Of a stretch of 64,000 nt of DNA, positions 19,193 to 27,302 are shown one piece after another. The position numbers were made by a program, and so were the translations under genes. Where the stretch lies: assembly GCF_965229915.1 (NCBI RefSeq), contig NZ_CBDDJZ010000001.1, positions 1-64,000 on the forward strand, in the 5' to 3' direction. Position 1 is the stretch's first letter. Every line of letters begins with the position of its first letter. The notes beneath the pieces are model-generated. The model ran no database searches. It saw nothing but the letters and a program-made list of their open reading frames with translations, and was not told the DNA's origin. This DNA is from Marinoscillum sp965229915 (GTDB lineage Bacteria; Bacteroidota; Bacteroidia; Cytophagales; Cyclobacteriaceae).

Positions 19193-20051
19193 AGGTACAG
19201 GAGTAGCATTAGTAACGCCTTTCAAAAGCGATCTTAGCATTGATTTTGATGCATTGAAACAGCATATCGAGCATGTAAGTAACGGAGGAGTGGAATACCT
19301 GGTGGTTTTGGGAACAACCGGTGAGGCTCCTACAATCTCTGCTGAAGAAAAAAATCAGGTCATTGAGTTTGTATTTGCTAATAATCCCAGGAACCTTCCT
19401 GTAGTTTATGGACTAGGTGGTAACAGTACGAAGTGGGTCGTGGATCAATTGGATCTGGTAAAGAACTATGATTTGGCCGCTATCCTCAGCTTGAGCCCTT
19501 ATTATAACAAGCCCAGCCAAATCGGTATACAAAAGCATTACGAGGCAATAGCAGATGCCAGTCCATTTCCAGTGATTCTTTACAATGTGCCTGCCAGAAC
19601 AAGTTCTAATGTAACTGCCGAAACGACCATTGCTCTATCCAAACATCCTAATATAATAGGTACTAAAGAGGCCTCAGGAAATCTGTCCCAGTGCATGACG
19701 ATTGAGCAGAATACGCCTGATGATTTTATTCTGATCTCCGGAGATGATGAACTGACCTTACCGATGATGTCATTTGGATGTGTGGGAGCGATATCTGTTA
19801 TTGCTAATATTCAGCCAAAGACCTTCAGCGACATGATCCGATTTGGCTTGGAAGGCAACTTCAAAGAAGCCAACAAACTGCACATGGCGATGATGAAAGG
19901 CTATGATCTGGTGGGTCGTGAAGGAAACCCTGTTTCCGTGAAAACAGGACTGGAAGCACTCGATTTGATGAAAAGAGATGTACGCTTACCGCTTTTCGAA
20001 GGGTCTAAAGAGCTATTGAGACATTTCAAAATGTATTTAGGGGATAAATAA
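19173..20051 (+). CDS. dapA: 4-hydroxy-tetrahydrodipicolinate synthase DapA
   Basis: DapA condenses pyruvate with aspartate semialdehyde, the first committed step to diaminopimelate and lysine. The 292-residue TIM barrel shows GTTGEAPTIS in the active-site loop, SPYYNKPSQ, the tyrosine motif LYNVPARTSSN and the Schiff-base Lys165 in GTKEASGN. All catalytic positions are present. The ATG at 19173 lies inside the end of the DUF6913 gene, 20 bp upstream of its stop. It is the last gene of the ligA operon; a converging gene ends 5 bp later, with no clear terminator between. Confidence 0.97.
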   Translation: MNINQFKGTGVALVTPFKSDLSIDFDALKQHIEHVSNGGVEYLVVLGTTGEAPTISAEEKNQVIEFVFANNPRNLPVVYGLGGNSTKWVVDQLDLVKNYDLAAILSLSPYYNKPSQIGIQKHYEAIADASPFPVILYNVPARTSSNVTAETTIALSKHPNIIGTKEASGNLSQCMTIEQNTPDDFILISGDDELTLPMMSFGCVGAISVIANIQPKTFSDMIRFGLEGNFKEANKLHMAMMKGYDLVGREGNPVSVKTGLEALDLMKRDVRLPLFEGSKELLRHFKMYLGDK

Positions 20052-20056
20052 TTCCC

Positions 20057-20542
20057 CTATTTATACTTTTCTTGAATCTCCGCAGGCACCTCACAGTTTT
20101 CCTTTCTGCGGGTATCGGTTAACCCAAAGATCTTCCATCCGCCCTCTGTTTGGATCAACTGAAACACGTCCACTCCACAGTGGCTAAATTCATCACCCAG
20201 GTAGAAGGCATAATCTACCCACACCACCGCATAATCTCCATCCTGATGTATTTGTTCATTCCAAATTGGCTCTGAATAGGTTTTCTCTTTAGGTTTAGCA
20301 AAGGCCTCCACTAGCTTACTAGCAGGTATGGTGGATAAAGTGGCTTCACCTTTTGCATTTTTAGAAACGGTCTGCAGCGAGGCATTGTCTACAAATAAAG
20401 AAGCAGCGAGCTCACCATCATTCATTTCCATGGCCACAAAAAGCTGCCTAACTGGCTCCATGATGGCTTTTGTATCTTGATTTGATTGGGCGATTAAACA
20501 AGTAGTCACTATCAACCCTAGGATATACAATGTCAATTTCAT
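20057..20542 (-). CDS. Secreted NTF2/SnoaL-like protein
   Basis: This 161-residue protein has a signal peptide (MKLTLYILGLIVTTCLIAQ) and an NTF2-like domain: MEPVRQLFVAMEMNDGELAASLF at the start and VWVDYAFYLGDEFSHCGVD with GGWKIFGLTDTRR at the end. This pattern is typical of the DUF4440/lumazine-binding-like group. Such proteins bind small ligands or are enzymes of unknown substrate. It converges on dapA with a 5-bp gap. It appears to be transcribed separately from the histone-like gene, since a terminator lies between the two. Confidence 0.75.
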   Translation of the reverse strand: MKLTLYILGLIVTTCLIAQSNQDTKAIMEPVRQLFVAMEMNDGELAASLFVDNASLQTVSKNAKGEATLSTIPASKLVEAFAKPKEKTYSEPIWNEQIHQDGDYAVVWVDYAFYLGDEFSHCGVDVFQLIQTEGGWKIFGLTDTRRKENCEVPAEIQEKYK

Positions 20543-20565
20543 GCTGGAAGATCAATAAAAAGCAC

Positions 20566-20592
20566 AAAAAAAGGGGCTTAAAAAGCCCCTTT
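20566..20592 (-). terminator. Rho-independent terminator of the histone-like gene
   Basis: There is a perfect 10-bp stem (AAAGGGGCTT with its complement) and a 3-base loop, with seven T on the minus-strand exit side. It lies 28 bp past the stop of the histone-like gene and just before the NTF2-like gene. Confidence 0.88.
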
Positions 20593-20619
20593 CTTTGAAT
20601 ATTCTTCTAATTAGTAGAA

Positions 20620-20796
20620 TCAAGCTTTGTTCTTGATATCCTGAACTTCGATTCTGATTTCTTGAGCAAGGTTCTTAAGATCTTGCATTCCTTTTCTTAC
20701 TCTAGTTCCAGCAGCAGAATTGTCTTTGTCATAGAACTTTGCGAAATCTGCTTCTAGTCCGTCTACTAATTCTTTAAGTTGTTCGAATCTTTTCAT
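20620..20796 (-). CDS. Small histone H1-like protein
   Basis: This is a 58-residue charged protein, found by reading the minus strand between the two larger genes. It begins MKRFEQLKELVDGLEADFAK, contains AGTRVRKGMQDLKNLAQEIR and ends in DIKNKA. This matches the short Hc1/H1-like family (PF07432) found in nearly every Bacteroidota genome, thought to bind or compact DNA, although direct evidence in this phylum is slim. It is nearly all helical with a heptad-like pattern. It has its own strong terminator, 28 bp downstream, and an AT-rich upstream region, which fits a small abundant monocistronic transcript. Confidence 0.85.
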   Translation of the reverse strand: MKRFEQLKELVDGLEADFAKFYDKDNSAAGTRVRKGMQDLKNLAQEIRIEVQDIKNKA

Positions 20797-20895
20797 ATTG
20801 ATAGATCTTTAATTAAGGTTACTGATAATTATTCGATTCAGCAATTTATATAAATTGTTCAAAAATCAAGCATATTGGGCAAAAAAAGCAGAAAA

Positions 20896-22149
20896 TTAAA
20901 TTTTTGCGTATGCTCCTTCTACTCCTGCCTTCTTGTATTCACCACTATCCAGCTTTCCTTTCACAGCTTCAAAAGCTGTGATAGTTTGCTCCACATCTTC
21001 CAAAGAGTGAACGGCTGTAGGGATGATTCTCAAGATGATCGTTCCCTTTGGTACCACAGGATAAACCACCACAGAACAGAAGATCTTGTGGTTGTCTCTC
21101 AGGTCTTTAACTAGATTGACAGCTTCCATGGTATCTCCATTCATAATTACCGGAGTTACAGGTGATTGGGTGGTACCAATTCGATATCCTTTCTCTACGA
21201 ATCCAGATTGGATGGCATTTACAATCTTCCACAGGTTTTCCTTAAGCTCAGGTTTGCTTTTCAACAGTTCCAGGCGCTTCAGCAATCCAATGACCAATGC
21301 TATCGGTAGTGATTTTGCGAAGATCTGTGATCTCACATTGTACTTTAATACGTCGATAATCTTATCATCACCCGCTATAAACGCACCAATACAAGCCATT
21401 GATTTAGCGAAAGTAGAGAAGTAGATATCAATCTGATCCTGTACGCCTTGCTCTTCACCCGCTCCTGCACCGGTTTTACCCATGGTACCGAATCCATGCG
21501 CATCGTCTACCAGCAATCTGAAGTTGAATTTCTCTTTCAATTTTACAATTGACTTGAGATCACCCATATTTCCAGACATACCGAATACACCTTCCGTGAT
21601 CACGAGAATACCACCACCAGTTTCATTGGTGATTTTTTCAGCTCGCTTCAGCTGTCTTTCCAGGTTTTCAATGTCGTTATGAGGGAAAACGAAACGCTTA
21701 CCCATATGCAATCTCACTCCGTCTATAATACAGGCATGTGACTCTGCATCATATACAATTACATCTTTTCTATCTACCAGGGCGTCAATCACTGACATTA
21801 CTCCCTGGTAACCGAAGTTTAACAGCATAGCAGAATCTTTGGATACAAACTCTGCCAGCTCTCTTTCAAGCTGCTCATGATAAACGGTATTCCCTGTCAT
21901 CATTCTAGCGCCCATTGGGTAAGCTAGCCCCCACTCTGCAGCAGCTTCTGCATCTGCTTTTCTTACTTCAGGATGGTTACCCAAACCCAGGTAGTTATTC
22001 AAACTCCATGTTAACACTTCCTGACCTCTAAACTTCATGCGAGGAGCAATCTCCCCTTCCAACTTTGGAAACATGTAGTAGTTGTCATCGAAGTAGGAAT
22101 GCTGGCCCAGAGGCCCACGATCCTGTAGTAATTTTTCAAATAAATCCAT
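20896..22149 (-). CDS. PLP-dependent alpha-oxoamine synthase (serine palmitoyltransferase / cysteate acyltransferase type)
   Basis: This 417-residue fold-type I PLP enzyme of the alpha-oxoamine synthase family shows SLNNYLGLGNHPEV, the DDAHGFGTMG motif and the internal aldimine Lys249 in FSTFAKSMACIG. The family condenses an amino acid with an acyl thioester. In Bacteroidota this long form starting DLFEKLLQDRGPLGQH makes the base of sphingolipids (serine plus palmitoyl-CoA) or, in gliding Cytophaga-like bacteria, of sulfonolipids (cysteate plus acyl-CoA). Glycine C-acetyltransferase is less likely because of the N-terminal extension. It is monocistronic, with a very good promoter upstream. 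The substrate cannot be decided here. Confidence 0.85.
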   Translation of the reverse strand: MDLFEKLLQDRGPLGQHSYFDDNYYMFPKLEGEIAPRMKFRGQEVLTWSLNNYLGLGNHPEVRKADAEAAAEWGLAYPMGARMMTGNTVYHEQLERELAEFVSKDSAMLLNFGYQGVMSVIDALVDRKDVIVYDAESHACIIDGVRLHMGKRFVFPHNDIENLERQLKRAEKITNETGGGILVITEGVFGMSGNMGDLKSIVKLKEKFNFRLLVDDAHGFGTMGKTGAGAGEEQGVQDQIDIYFSTFAKSMACIGAFIAGDDKIIDVLKYNVRSQIFAKSLPIALVIGLLKRLELLKSKPELKENLWKIVNAIQSGFVEKGYRIGTTQSPVTPVIMNGDTMEAVNLVKDLRDNHKIFCSVVVYPVVPKGTIILRIIPTAVHSLEDVEQTITAFEAVKGKLDSGEYKKAGVEGAYAKI

Positions 22150-22186
22150 CTATCGTGTGTTAAATAAACCTTACCAAAACGAGCTA

Positions 22187-22217
22187 CAAAACTAACATTA
22201 AATCCACATTGCGCAAA
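22187..22217 (-). promoter_or_regulatory. Bacteroidota-type promoter of the alpha-oxoamine synthase gene
   Basis: On the minus strand, TTTG (22214-22217) and TAGTTTTG (22187-22194) are separated by exactly 19 bp. This is a full match to the Bacteroidota primary sigma consensus (-33 TTTG, -7 TAnnTTTG). The expected start of transcription leaves a leader of roughly 30 bases before the ATG at 22149. Confidence 0.8.
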
Positions 22218-22440
22218 CTGATAATTCTCATTTGATTTAGCTAAATATTTGAAAATTAGTTTTACCTGTATTACAAATGTTCAATCTTCGACCAACAAAA
22301 CAGCAGTTTTATTGTAATCTGTAAAATTTTATACCTGCTATAAGCTCATAAGAAAACGAACATTTGGAGTGCATTTCCTACCCGGTATCTAAGGGTCAAA
22401 ATCCTCCCTATTTAAAGCAGGAATCACTATTTTAGCGTAT

Positions 22441-23943
22441 ATGAAAAAGATCCAGAAAATACTGATTGCCAATAGAGGTGAAATCGCAATTCGTGTGATG
22501 AGATCAGCAAAAGAAATGGGTATAAAAACGGTAGCTGTATACAGTGAAGCTGATAAAACTGCCGCTCATGTCCAGTTTGCTGATGAAGCCGTCTTAATTG
22601 GCCCACCCCCTTCGTCAGAGTCTTATCTGGTAATGGACAAGATTATAGATGCCTGTAAACAGACTGGTGCTGATGCAATTCACCCTGGTTATGGATTTCT
22701 ATCTGAAAACGCTGCCTTTGCCAAAAAAGTAGAGGATGCAGGTCTGATATTTATCGGACCATCTGCCAGTGCCATCAAGGTCATGGGAGACAAACTCGCA
22801 TCCAAACAGGCAGTAAAAGACTTTGATGTCCCATTAGTCCCAGGTATGGATGAGCCCATCTCTGATGTACCGGCAGCAAAGAAGATTGCCGAAGAAATCG
22901 GATATCCCGTGATGATCAAAGCAAGTGCTGGTGGTGGCGGTAAAGGTATGAGGATCGTAAATGACCCCAAAGACTTTGAGGAGCAAATGACTCGGGCTGT
23001 GAGTGAAGCCAAAAACTCATTTGGTGATGATTCAGTGTTCATAGAAAAATTCATTACTTCCCCCAAACACATTGAAGTACAGATACTTGGTGATCAGCAT
23101 GGTAATGTAATCTATGTTTTTGAACGAGAATGCAGTATCCAACGCAGAAATCAAAAAGTCATAGAAGAAGCCCCATCACCTGTAGTTAATGAGGAGCAAC
23201 GCAAGCGATTCGGTGAAGCCGCAGTGAATGTGGCCAAATCCTGCAACTACTATGGTGCCGGTACGGTGGAATTCATCGCTGATGCTAATCTGGATTTTTA
23301 CTTTTTAGAAATGAATACACGCTTACAGGTGGAGCACCCTGTTTCAGAATTGATTTCAGGGCTTGATCTGGTGAAAGAACAAATCAAAATAGCTGAAGGT
23401 CAGGCACTCTCTTTCAAACAGGAGGATTTGAAAATTCACGGGCATAGTATTGAGGTTAGAGTTTATGCAGAAGATCCTGAGAACAATTTCCTACCAGACA
23501 CAGGAAAGTTGGAGGTCTATCGTAGGCCTCAGGGTGCAGGTGTACGTGTTGATGATGGCTATGAAGAAGGCATGGACATTCCGATATTCTATGACCCCAT
23601 GATCGCCAAACTGATCACTTATGGAAAAGATCGGACAGAAGCTATTGCAAGAATGCAAAGAGCCATTGAGGAGTACCAAATCGTTGGAATCAAGACCACT
23701 CTCCCATTTTGTCAGTATGTGCTCGGTCATGAAGAGTTTACCAGCGGTCGTTTCACCACCAAGTTCGTGGAACAACACTTCCAGCCAGAAGTGTTGAAAA
23801 AAGAAGTACCTGAAGACATTCAGAAAGTAGCCGCTTTGTTTGCTTTTGACCAATATCAAGATGAGAAAAAGGGAGCGTCCTTCAGCACAAATGGTCATAC
23901 TTCTGGTCGAAGCGGCTGGAAAAGTCGATTGAAGGCTGAATAA
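22441..23943 (+). CDS. accC: Biotin carboxylase (acetyl/propionyl-CoA carboxylase subunit)
   Basis: Biotin carboxylase carboxylates the biotin of a carrier protein, using ATP and bicarbonate. The 500 residues show IQKILIANRGEIAIRV at the start, HPGYGFLSENAAFA, the glycine-rich ATP-grasp loop GGGGKG at residues 164-169, FERECSIQRRNQKVIEEAPS, the catalytic EMNTRLQVEHPVSE and a biotin-carboxylase C domain (HSIEVRVYAEDP). The C terminus is about 50 residues longer than that of the fatty-acid AccC and ends in a Ser/Gly-rich tail without a biotin site, as in acyl-CoA carboxylases whose carrier is a separate gene. No carrier gene is adjacent. It overlaps the next gene by 1 bp (TAATG). Confidence 0.93.
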   Translation: MKKIQKILIANRGEIAIRVMRSAKEMGIKTVAVYSEADKTAAHVQFADEAVLIGPPPSSESYLVMDKIIDACKQTGADAIHPGYGFLSENAAFAKKVEDAGLIFIGPSASAIKVMGDKLASKQAVKDFDVPLVPGMDEPISDVPAAKKIAEEIGYPVMIKASAGGGGKGMRIVNDPKDFEEQMTRAVSEAKNSFGDDSVFIEKFITSPKHIEVQILGDQHGNVIYVFERECSIQRRNQKVIEEAPSPVVNEEQRKRFGEAAVNVAKSCNYYGAGTVEFIADANLDFYFLEMNTRLQVEHPVSELISGLDLVKEQIKIAEGQALSFKQEDLKIHGHSIEVRVYAEDPENNFLPDTGKLEVYRRPQGAGVRVDDGYEEGMDIPIFYDPMIAKLITYGKDRTEAIARMQRAIEEYQIVGIKTTLPFCQYVLGHEEFTSGRFTTKFVEQHFQPEVLKKEVPEDIQKVAALFAFDQYQDEKKGASFSTNGHTSGRSGWKSRLKAE

Positions 23944-25247
23944 TGGCAGAAATAAGACCGTTTGCCGGATGGAGGTATAACCAACAGCTGGTTCAGGAGA
24001 TTGATCAATTGACTTCTCCTCTTTTTGATGTAGTATCTACCAAACAGCGTGCTGCTCTCTATCAAAGGACGTTCAACAGCATCCACCTTTCAGTGCCACA
24101 GGAGCATAATCCAGCGCATGCAGCAAAAGAGCGTCTAGCTCAATGGAAGTCAAACAAAATACTTGTCCAGGACAAACTGCCTGCGATATACGTTTATTAT
24201 CAATACTTCTCGCTGCCTGGATCTGATAGAAATTACTGTAGGAAAGGGTTCATATGTAACATCCGCATTCATGACTATAACGAAAAAGTCATCTTGCGCC
24301 ATGAAAGCACCATGCCCTTTTCAGTAAAGGATCGGCTTGACTTGCTGCACGAGACACAACTCAACGTATCTCCAACTCATGGACTGTATACAGATCCTTC
24401 CATGGAAATAGAGCAATACTTAGATGATAGCATGAAAGCCCCACTTTATGAGTCTGAAGACTATCAGGGTGTTCGCGATGTGTTTGCTGTGATTCATGAT
24501 GTCAATATCATCAGAAGAATCCAGGAAATCATCCGAGACAAGCAGATCATCCTGGCTGATGGACATCATCGATATGGAGGTTCTCTAGAATATATGTATC
24601 AATGTAAGAAAAACAACCTCAATCACTCTGGTGAAGAACCTTACAATTTTCATATGATGTTTTTGACGAATACGGAAGCAGATGATCTGAGAATTTTACC
24701 AACTCATCGGGTAGTTGATGATCTGGAAGGGTTCTCCGAGGAGTGGCTGCTTCACCAGCTGGAACCATACTTCTACATCAAACCAGTAGAAAATGCGCCA
24801 GATGTTAATGAGATTATCCTGGGCAAAATGTGGGCGTTTGGACTGCTGGTGGGTGACAATGCTTACAAAATACGACTCAAACCAGAGAGGATAAGTGACA
24901 TCACATGGAACTTCCCAGATCAGATCAAAGAGCTTGACCTTACAGTAATGCATTACTTTATTTTTGAAAAAATCCTAGGAATACCCGGCCCTAAGCAAGT
25001 AAATGCGCGAAACATTACCTTCCAAAGGAACTTTACGGAGTGTTTGCAAGCGGTAACCAAAGGAGAAGCCCAGTTTGCCCTGATCACTAAAGACATCTCT
25101 ATAGAAACGGTGAAAAAAGTATGTTACAGTGGCTATACCATGCCTCAGAAGTCCACCTATTTTTACCCTAAAGTAATTAGCGGTTTCGTATTTAGTTCAA
25201 TAGATAAAAATGAGTTCTATACCAACTTTGATTCTAGCTTCCAATAG
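23943..25247 (+). CDS. DUF1015 family protein
   Basis: This 434-residue cytoplasmic protein matches DUF1015 from its start (IRPFAGWRYNQQLV) through YHRYGGSLEYM-type blocks (ILADGHHRYGGSLEYMYQ, FLTNTEADDLRILPTHRVV) to the C-terminal MPQKSTYFYPKVISGFVF. The family is widespread in bacteria, sometimes annotated as SerC-like, without an established reaction. It is coupled to accC by a TAATG overlap, and its 3' end overlaps maf by 38 bp, so the three genes form a compact operon. A link to acyl-CoA metabolism is only suggested by position. Confidence 0.88.
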   Translation: MAEIRPFAGWRYNQQLVQEIDQLTSPLFDVVSTKQRAALYQRTFNSIHLSVPQEHNPAHAAKERLAQWKSNKILVQDKLPAIYVYYQYFSLPGSDRNYCRKGFICNIRIHDYNEKVILRHESTMPFSVKDRLDLLHETQLNVSPTHGLYTDPSMEIEQYLDDSMKAPLYESEDYQGVRDVFAVIHDVNIIRRIQEIIRDKQIILADGHHRYGGSLEYMYQCKKNNLNHSGEEPYNFHMMFLTNTEADDLRILPTHRVVDDLEGFSEEWLLHQLEPYFYIKPVENAPDVNEIILGKMWAFGLLVGDNAYKIRLKPERISDITWNFPDQIKELDLTVMHYFIFEKILGIPGPKQVNARNITFQRNFTECLQAVTKGEAQFALITKDISIETVKKVCYSGYTMPQKSTYFYPKVISGFVFSSIDKNEFYTNFDSSFQ

Positions 25248-25797
25248 CCCTAGAAGGCAACAATTACTGAAAGATCTCGGCTTTGATTTTGAGGTATTTA
25301 CAAGAGACTTTGACGAAAGCTTTCCTGATGAGCTTCCCGCAATGGAAGTAGCCGAATACCTGGCTATCAAAAAGAACAAGAACTATCGTGAACTGAGACC
25401 ACAAGATCTGATCATTACGTCAGATACCACGGTGATTTGCGAAAACCATGTTCTCAATAAAGCCGCCGATAAGACGGAAGCTCGAAATATGCTATCCATG
25501 CTTTCAGGGAAAACGCACCAAGTAGTTTCTGGTGTATGTGTTTCTTCCCCGGAAAAGAACATTAGTTTTTCGGATAGTACAGCTGTGACATTTGATATCA
25601 TAACTGAGCAAGAAATGAATTATTACATTGATCATTTCAAGCCGTTTGATAAAGCGGGCGCTTATGGTATTCAAGAATGGATAGGAATGGCAAAGATTTC
25701 AGCTATTAGCGGATCCTATTTTACCGTGATGGGGCTTCCTACACACAGGCTATTCAAAGTTTTAACTGAGGACTTTGGTTACCAACTCAATACTTGA
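25210..25797 (+). CDS. maf: Maf/YhdE-type nucleoside triphosphate pyrophosphatase
   Basis: This 195-residue Maf protein shows ILASNSPRRQQLLKDLG at the N terminus, the ITSDTTVICENHVLNKAADK block with the catalytic Asp, MLSMLSGKTHQVVSGVC and a C-terminal KAGAYGIQEW. Maf enzymes hydrolyse dTTP, UTP or CTP, or modified nucleotides, to monophosphate and so clean the nucleotide pool; older literature links them to septum formation. The start lies 38 bp inside the DUF1015 gene. The 3' end overlaps a converging outer-membrane gene by 19 bp. Confidence 0.93.
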   Translation: MSSIPTLILASNSPRRQQLLKDLGFDFEVFTRDFDESFPDELPAMEVAEYLAIKKNKNYRELRPQDLIITSDTTVICENHVLNKAADKTEARNMLSMLSGKTHQVVSGVCVSSPEKNISFSDSTAVTFDIITEQEMNYYIDHFKPFDKAGAYGIQEWIGMAKISAISGSYFTVMGLPTHRLFKVLTEDFGYQLNT

Positions 25798-26474
25798 TAG
25801 CTCAGTAAGAAGTAAGTTCGTCTAACTTTAGAACTGACCGCCAATAAATTGGACATACCCTGTGTGCCTTCGTATCTGAACTCCATACCTAGTTGTTTGT
25901 ATTTAAATCCTAAAGAGAGTTCAAAACCATCCTCCATAGTTATGGGATCTTCAAATATCGGATTTGATTCAACTCGCGGATTCGACGGGTCACTCGAGTT
26001 ATAATAATAAGTGGTCTTAAAGGTCTGATCTTTCAGAAGGTGGCTGAACCCATACCCGATTCCTACAAAAGGTTTAAAAGAACCCAAGGGGATGTGATAC
26101 CTAACCACTGGCAATATCCTTAAATGTGAAGCGGAAATTGATGCTGAATGAGTCGTCTGATTAAAATCAGTATACTGGTCCCTCATGCGATATTCGTGGT
26201 AGTTTAGCTCGAGATACAGTGACCAACTTTGATTTCTGGAAGCAAAAAAGAATTCACTGTTCAACCCAAAAGAAGGTGAATAACTACTCTCGAAATTCAT
26301 CACATTCAAATAGTCATAGGTATAACTACTGGTACCAAAATCAAGAGTGGTGGAAGATACGCCTGCCACTACACCGATACTGGATTCAATTTTGGTTGCT
26401 TGATCGTCTCTTGTAAATTGAGCTTCTGAAGCTAGTACGCACAATAGACTTAAACCGGCGATTAAGTATTTCAT
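25779..26474 (-). CDS. Outer-membrane beta-barrel protein of the porin family
   Basis: This 231-residue protein has a signal peptide (MKYLIAGLSLLCVLASEAQ) and alternating amphipathic strands typical of small 8-stranded barrels (SLYLELNYHEYRMRDQY, LRILPVVRYHIPLG, PFVGIGYGFSHLL, MEFRYEGTQGM). The chain ends in YFLLSYQVLSW, a typical aromatic end. Its role is unknown. It converges with maf, with a 19-bp overlap. Confidence 0.7.
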   Translation of the reverse strand: MKYLIAGLSLLCVLASEAQFTRDDQATKIESSIGVVAGVSSTTLDFGTSSYTYDYLNVMNFESSYSPSFGLNSEFFFASRNQSWSLYLELNYHEYRMRDQYTDFNQTTHSASISASHLRILPVVRYHIPLGSFKPFVGIGYGFSHLLKDQTFKTTYYYNSSDPSNPRVESNPIFEDPITMEDGFELSLGFKYKQLGMEFRYEGTQGMSNLLAVSSKVRRTYFLLSYQVLSW

Positions 26475-26611
26475 TAGAAGTTAGGTTTGACACATAATCA
26501 CTATGGCCAGTGGGTTGAGTTTTATCCTAACAAATACTATACCATTACACTGACCCAAATAGAAATAACCAGCAACTAAGGGTTCGATCAGATGATGCTT
26601 GAATCAAACAA

Positions 26612-27256
26612 TCAGCTCTCATAAGGAACTCTCCCAATCTTCCTGTGTCGATTGATATCCAATGGAACTAATACAATAAAAGGAAGGGTGAGAAATATAT
26701 AGAATATCAGGCACCGATATTGGTCGAAAGGCAATTCCATAAGTGCCATTAGGATTGGGATAAATAGATATCCAGAAACCAAGACACCCACAACTACTTT
26801 TACTGGTGTATTATCCATTGGGCTTTTAGACGGTATCTGTAATTCATTGAGCCTGCTTCGAAGTATATTTTCTAGCTGCACCCATTCTATTGAGTGATCT
26901 TTGATATGTCTGTGTAGAGAAATACGCCTTTTACCATCTGCAATGACCCAATGAAATGACGGGGCATTGGTCATTTCTAATCGGTACCAGCAGATATCTT
27001 TCCATTTGATTTCCGTTTTTCCAAGAGCAATAGCGTCATTTTCGAGCTTAACCACCTGAATCTTATAAAATTCCAACAAACGTGTAAAAAACACCACCCA
27101 AAAGCCAACTAGTAAAATGAAACCGGAGAGCACATAACCTGCCACCTCTCCATTCAAAGAAATAACTACTATAGCAAGTACTAAAAGACCAATGACTGCT
27201 AAAAGCTTAACTAATGCTGTTTGTACAGACTGAAAAAGGTTAATATTGAGGTTCAT
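26612..27256 (-). CDS. Uncharacterised inner-membrane protein
   Basis: This is a 214-residue protein with two hydrophobic helices at about residues 15-32 and 38-58, a soluble middle (VKLENDAIALGKTEIKWKD, ISLHRHIKDHSIEW) and two further helices at about 150-168 and 178-198. The middle portion has the feel of a small PH-like domain found in membrane-anchored bacterial proteins, but I cannot assign a family. It lies directly downstream of the terminator of the HlyD gene, so it probably has its own promoter. Confidence 0.6.
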   Translation of the reverse strand: MNLNINLFQSVQTALVKLLAVIGLLVLAIVVISLNGEVAGYVLSGFILLVGFWVVFFTRLLEFYKIQVVKLENDAIALGKTEIKWKDICWYRLEMTNAPSFHWVIADGKRRISLHRHIKDHSIEWVQLENILRSRLNELQIPSKSPMDNTPVKVVVGVLVSGYLFIPILMALMELPFDQYRCLIFYIFLTLPFIVLVPLDINRHRKIGRVPYES

Positions 27257-27281
27257 AAAAAAAGGGGCCGCTAGCCCCTTT
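27257..27281 (-). terminator. Rho-independent terminator after the hlyD-like gene
   Basis: There is a perfect 8-bp stem (AAAGGGGC with its complement) and a 5-base loop, followed on the minus strand by seven T. It lies 22 bp past the hlyD stop and touches the start codon of the next gene, so the -10 side of that gene's promoter must lie upstream, within or beyond the hairpin. Confidence 0.85.
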
Positions 27282-27302
27282 CAACAGTTGAATAATCAAA
27301 TT

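Noticed and set aside
22150..22440. Additional gene in the 291-bp gap upstream of accC
   Set aside because: Only very short frames with no signal; the gap holds the divergent promoters.
23943..23945. Possible frameshift between accC and DUF1015
   Set aside because: The TAATG overlap is ordinary translational coupling; both proteins are complete. The same holds at 40479.
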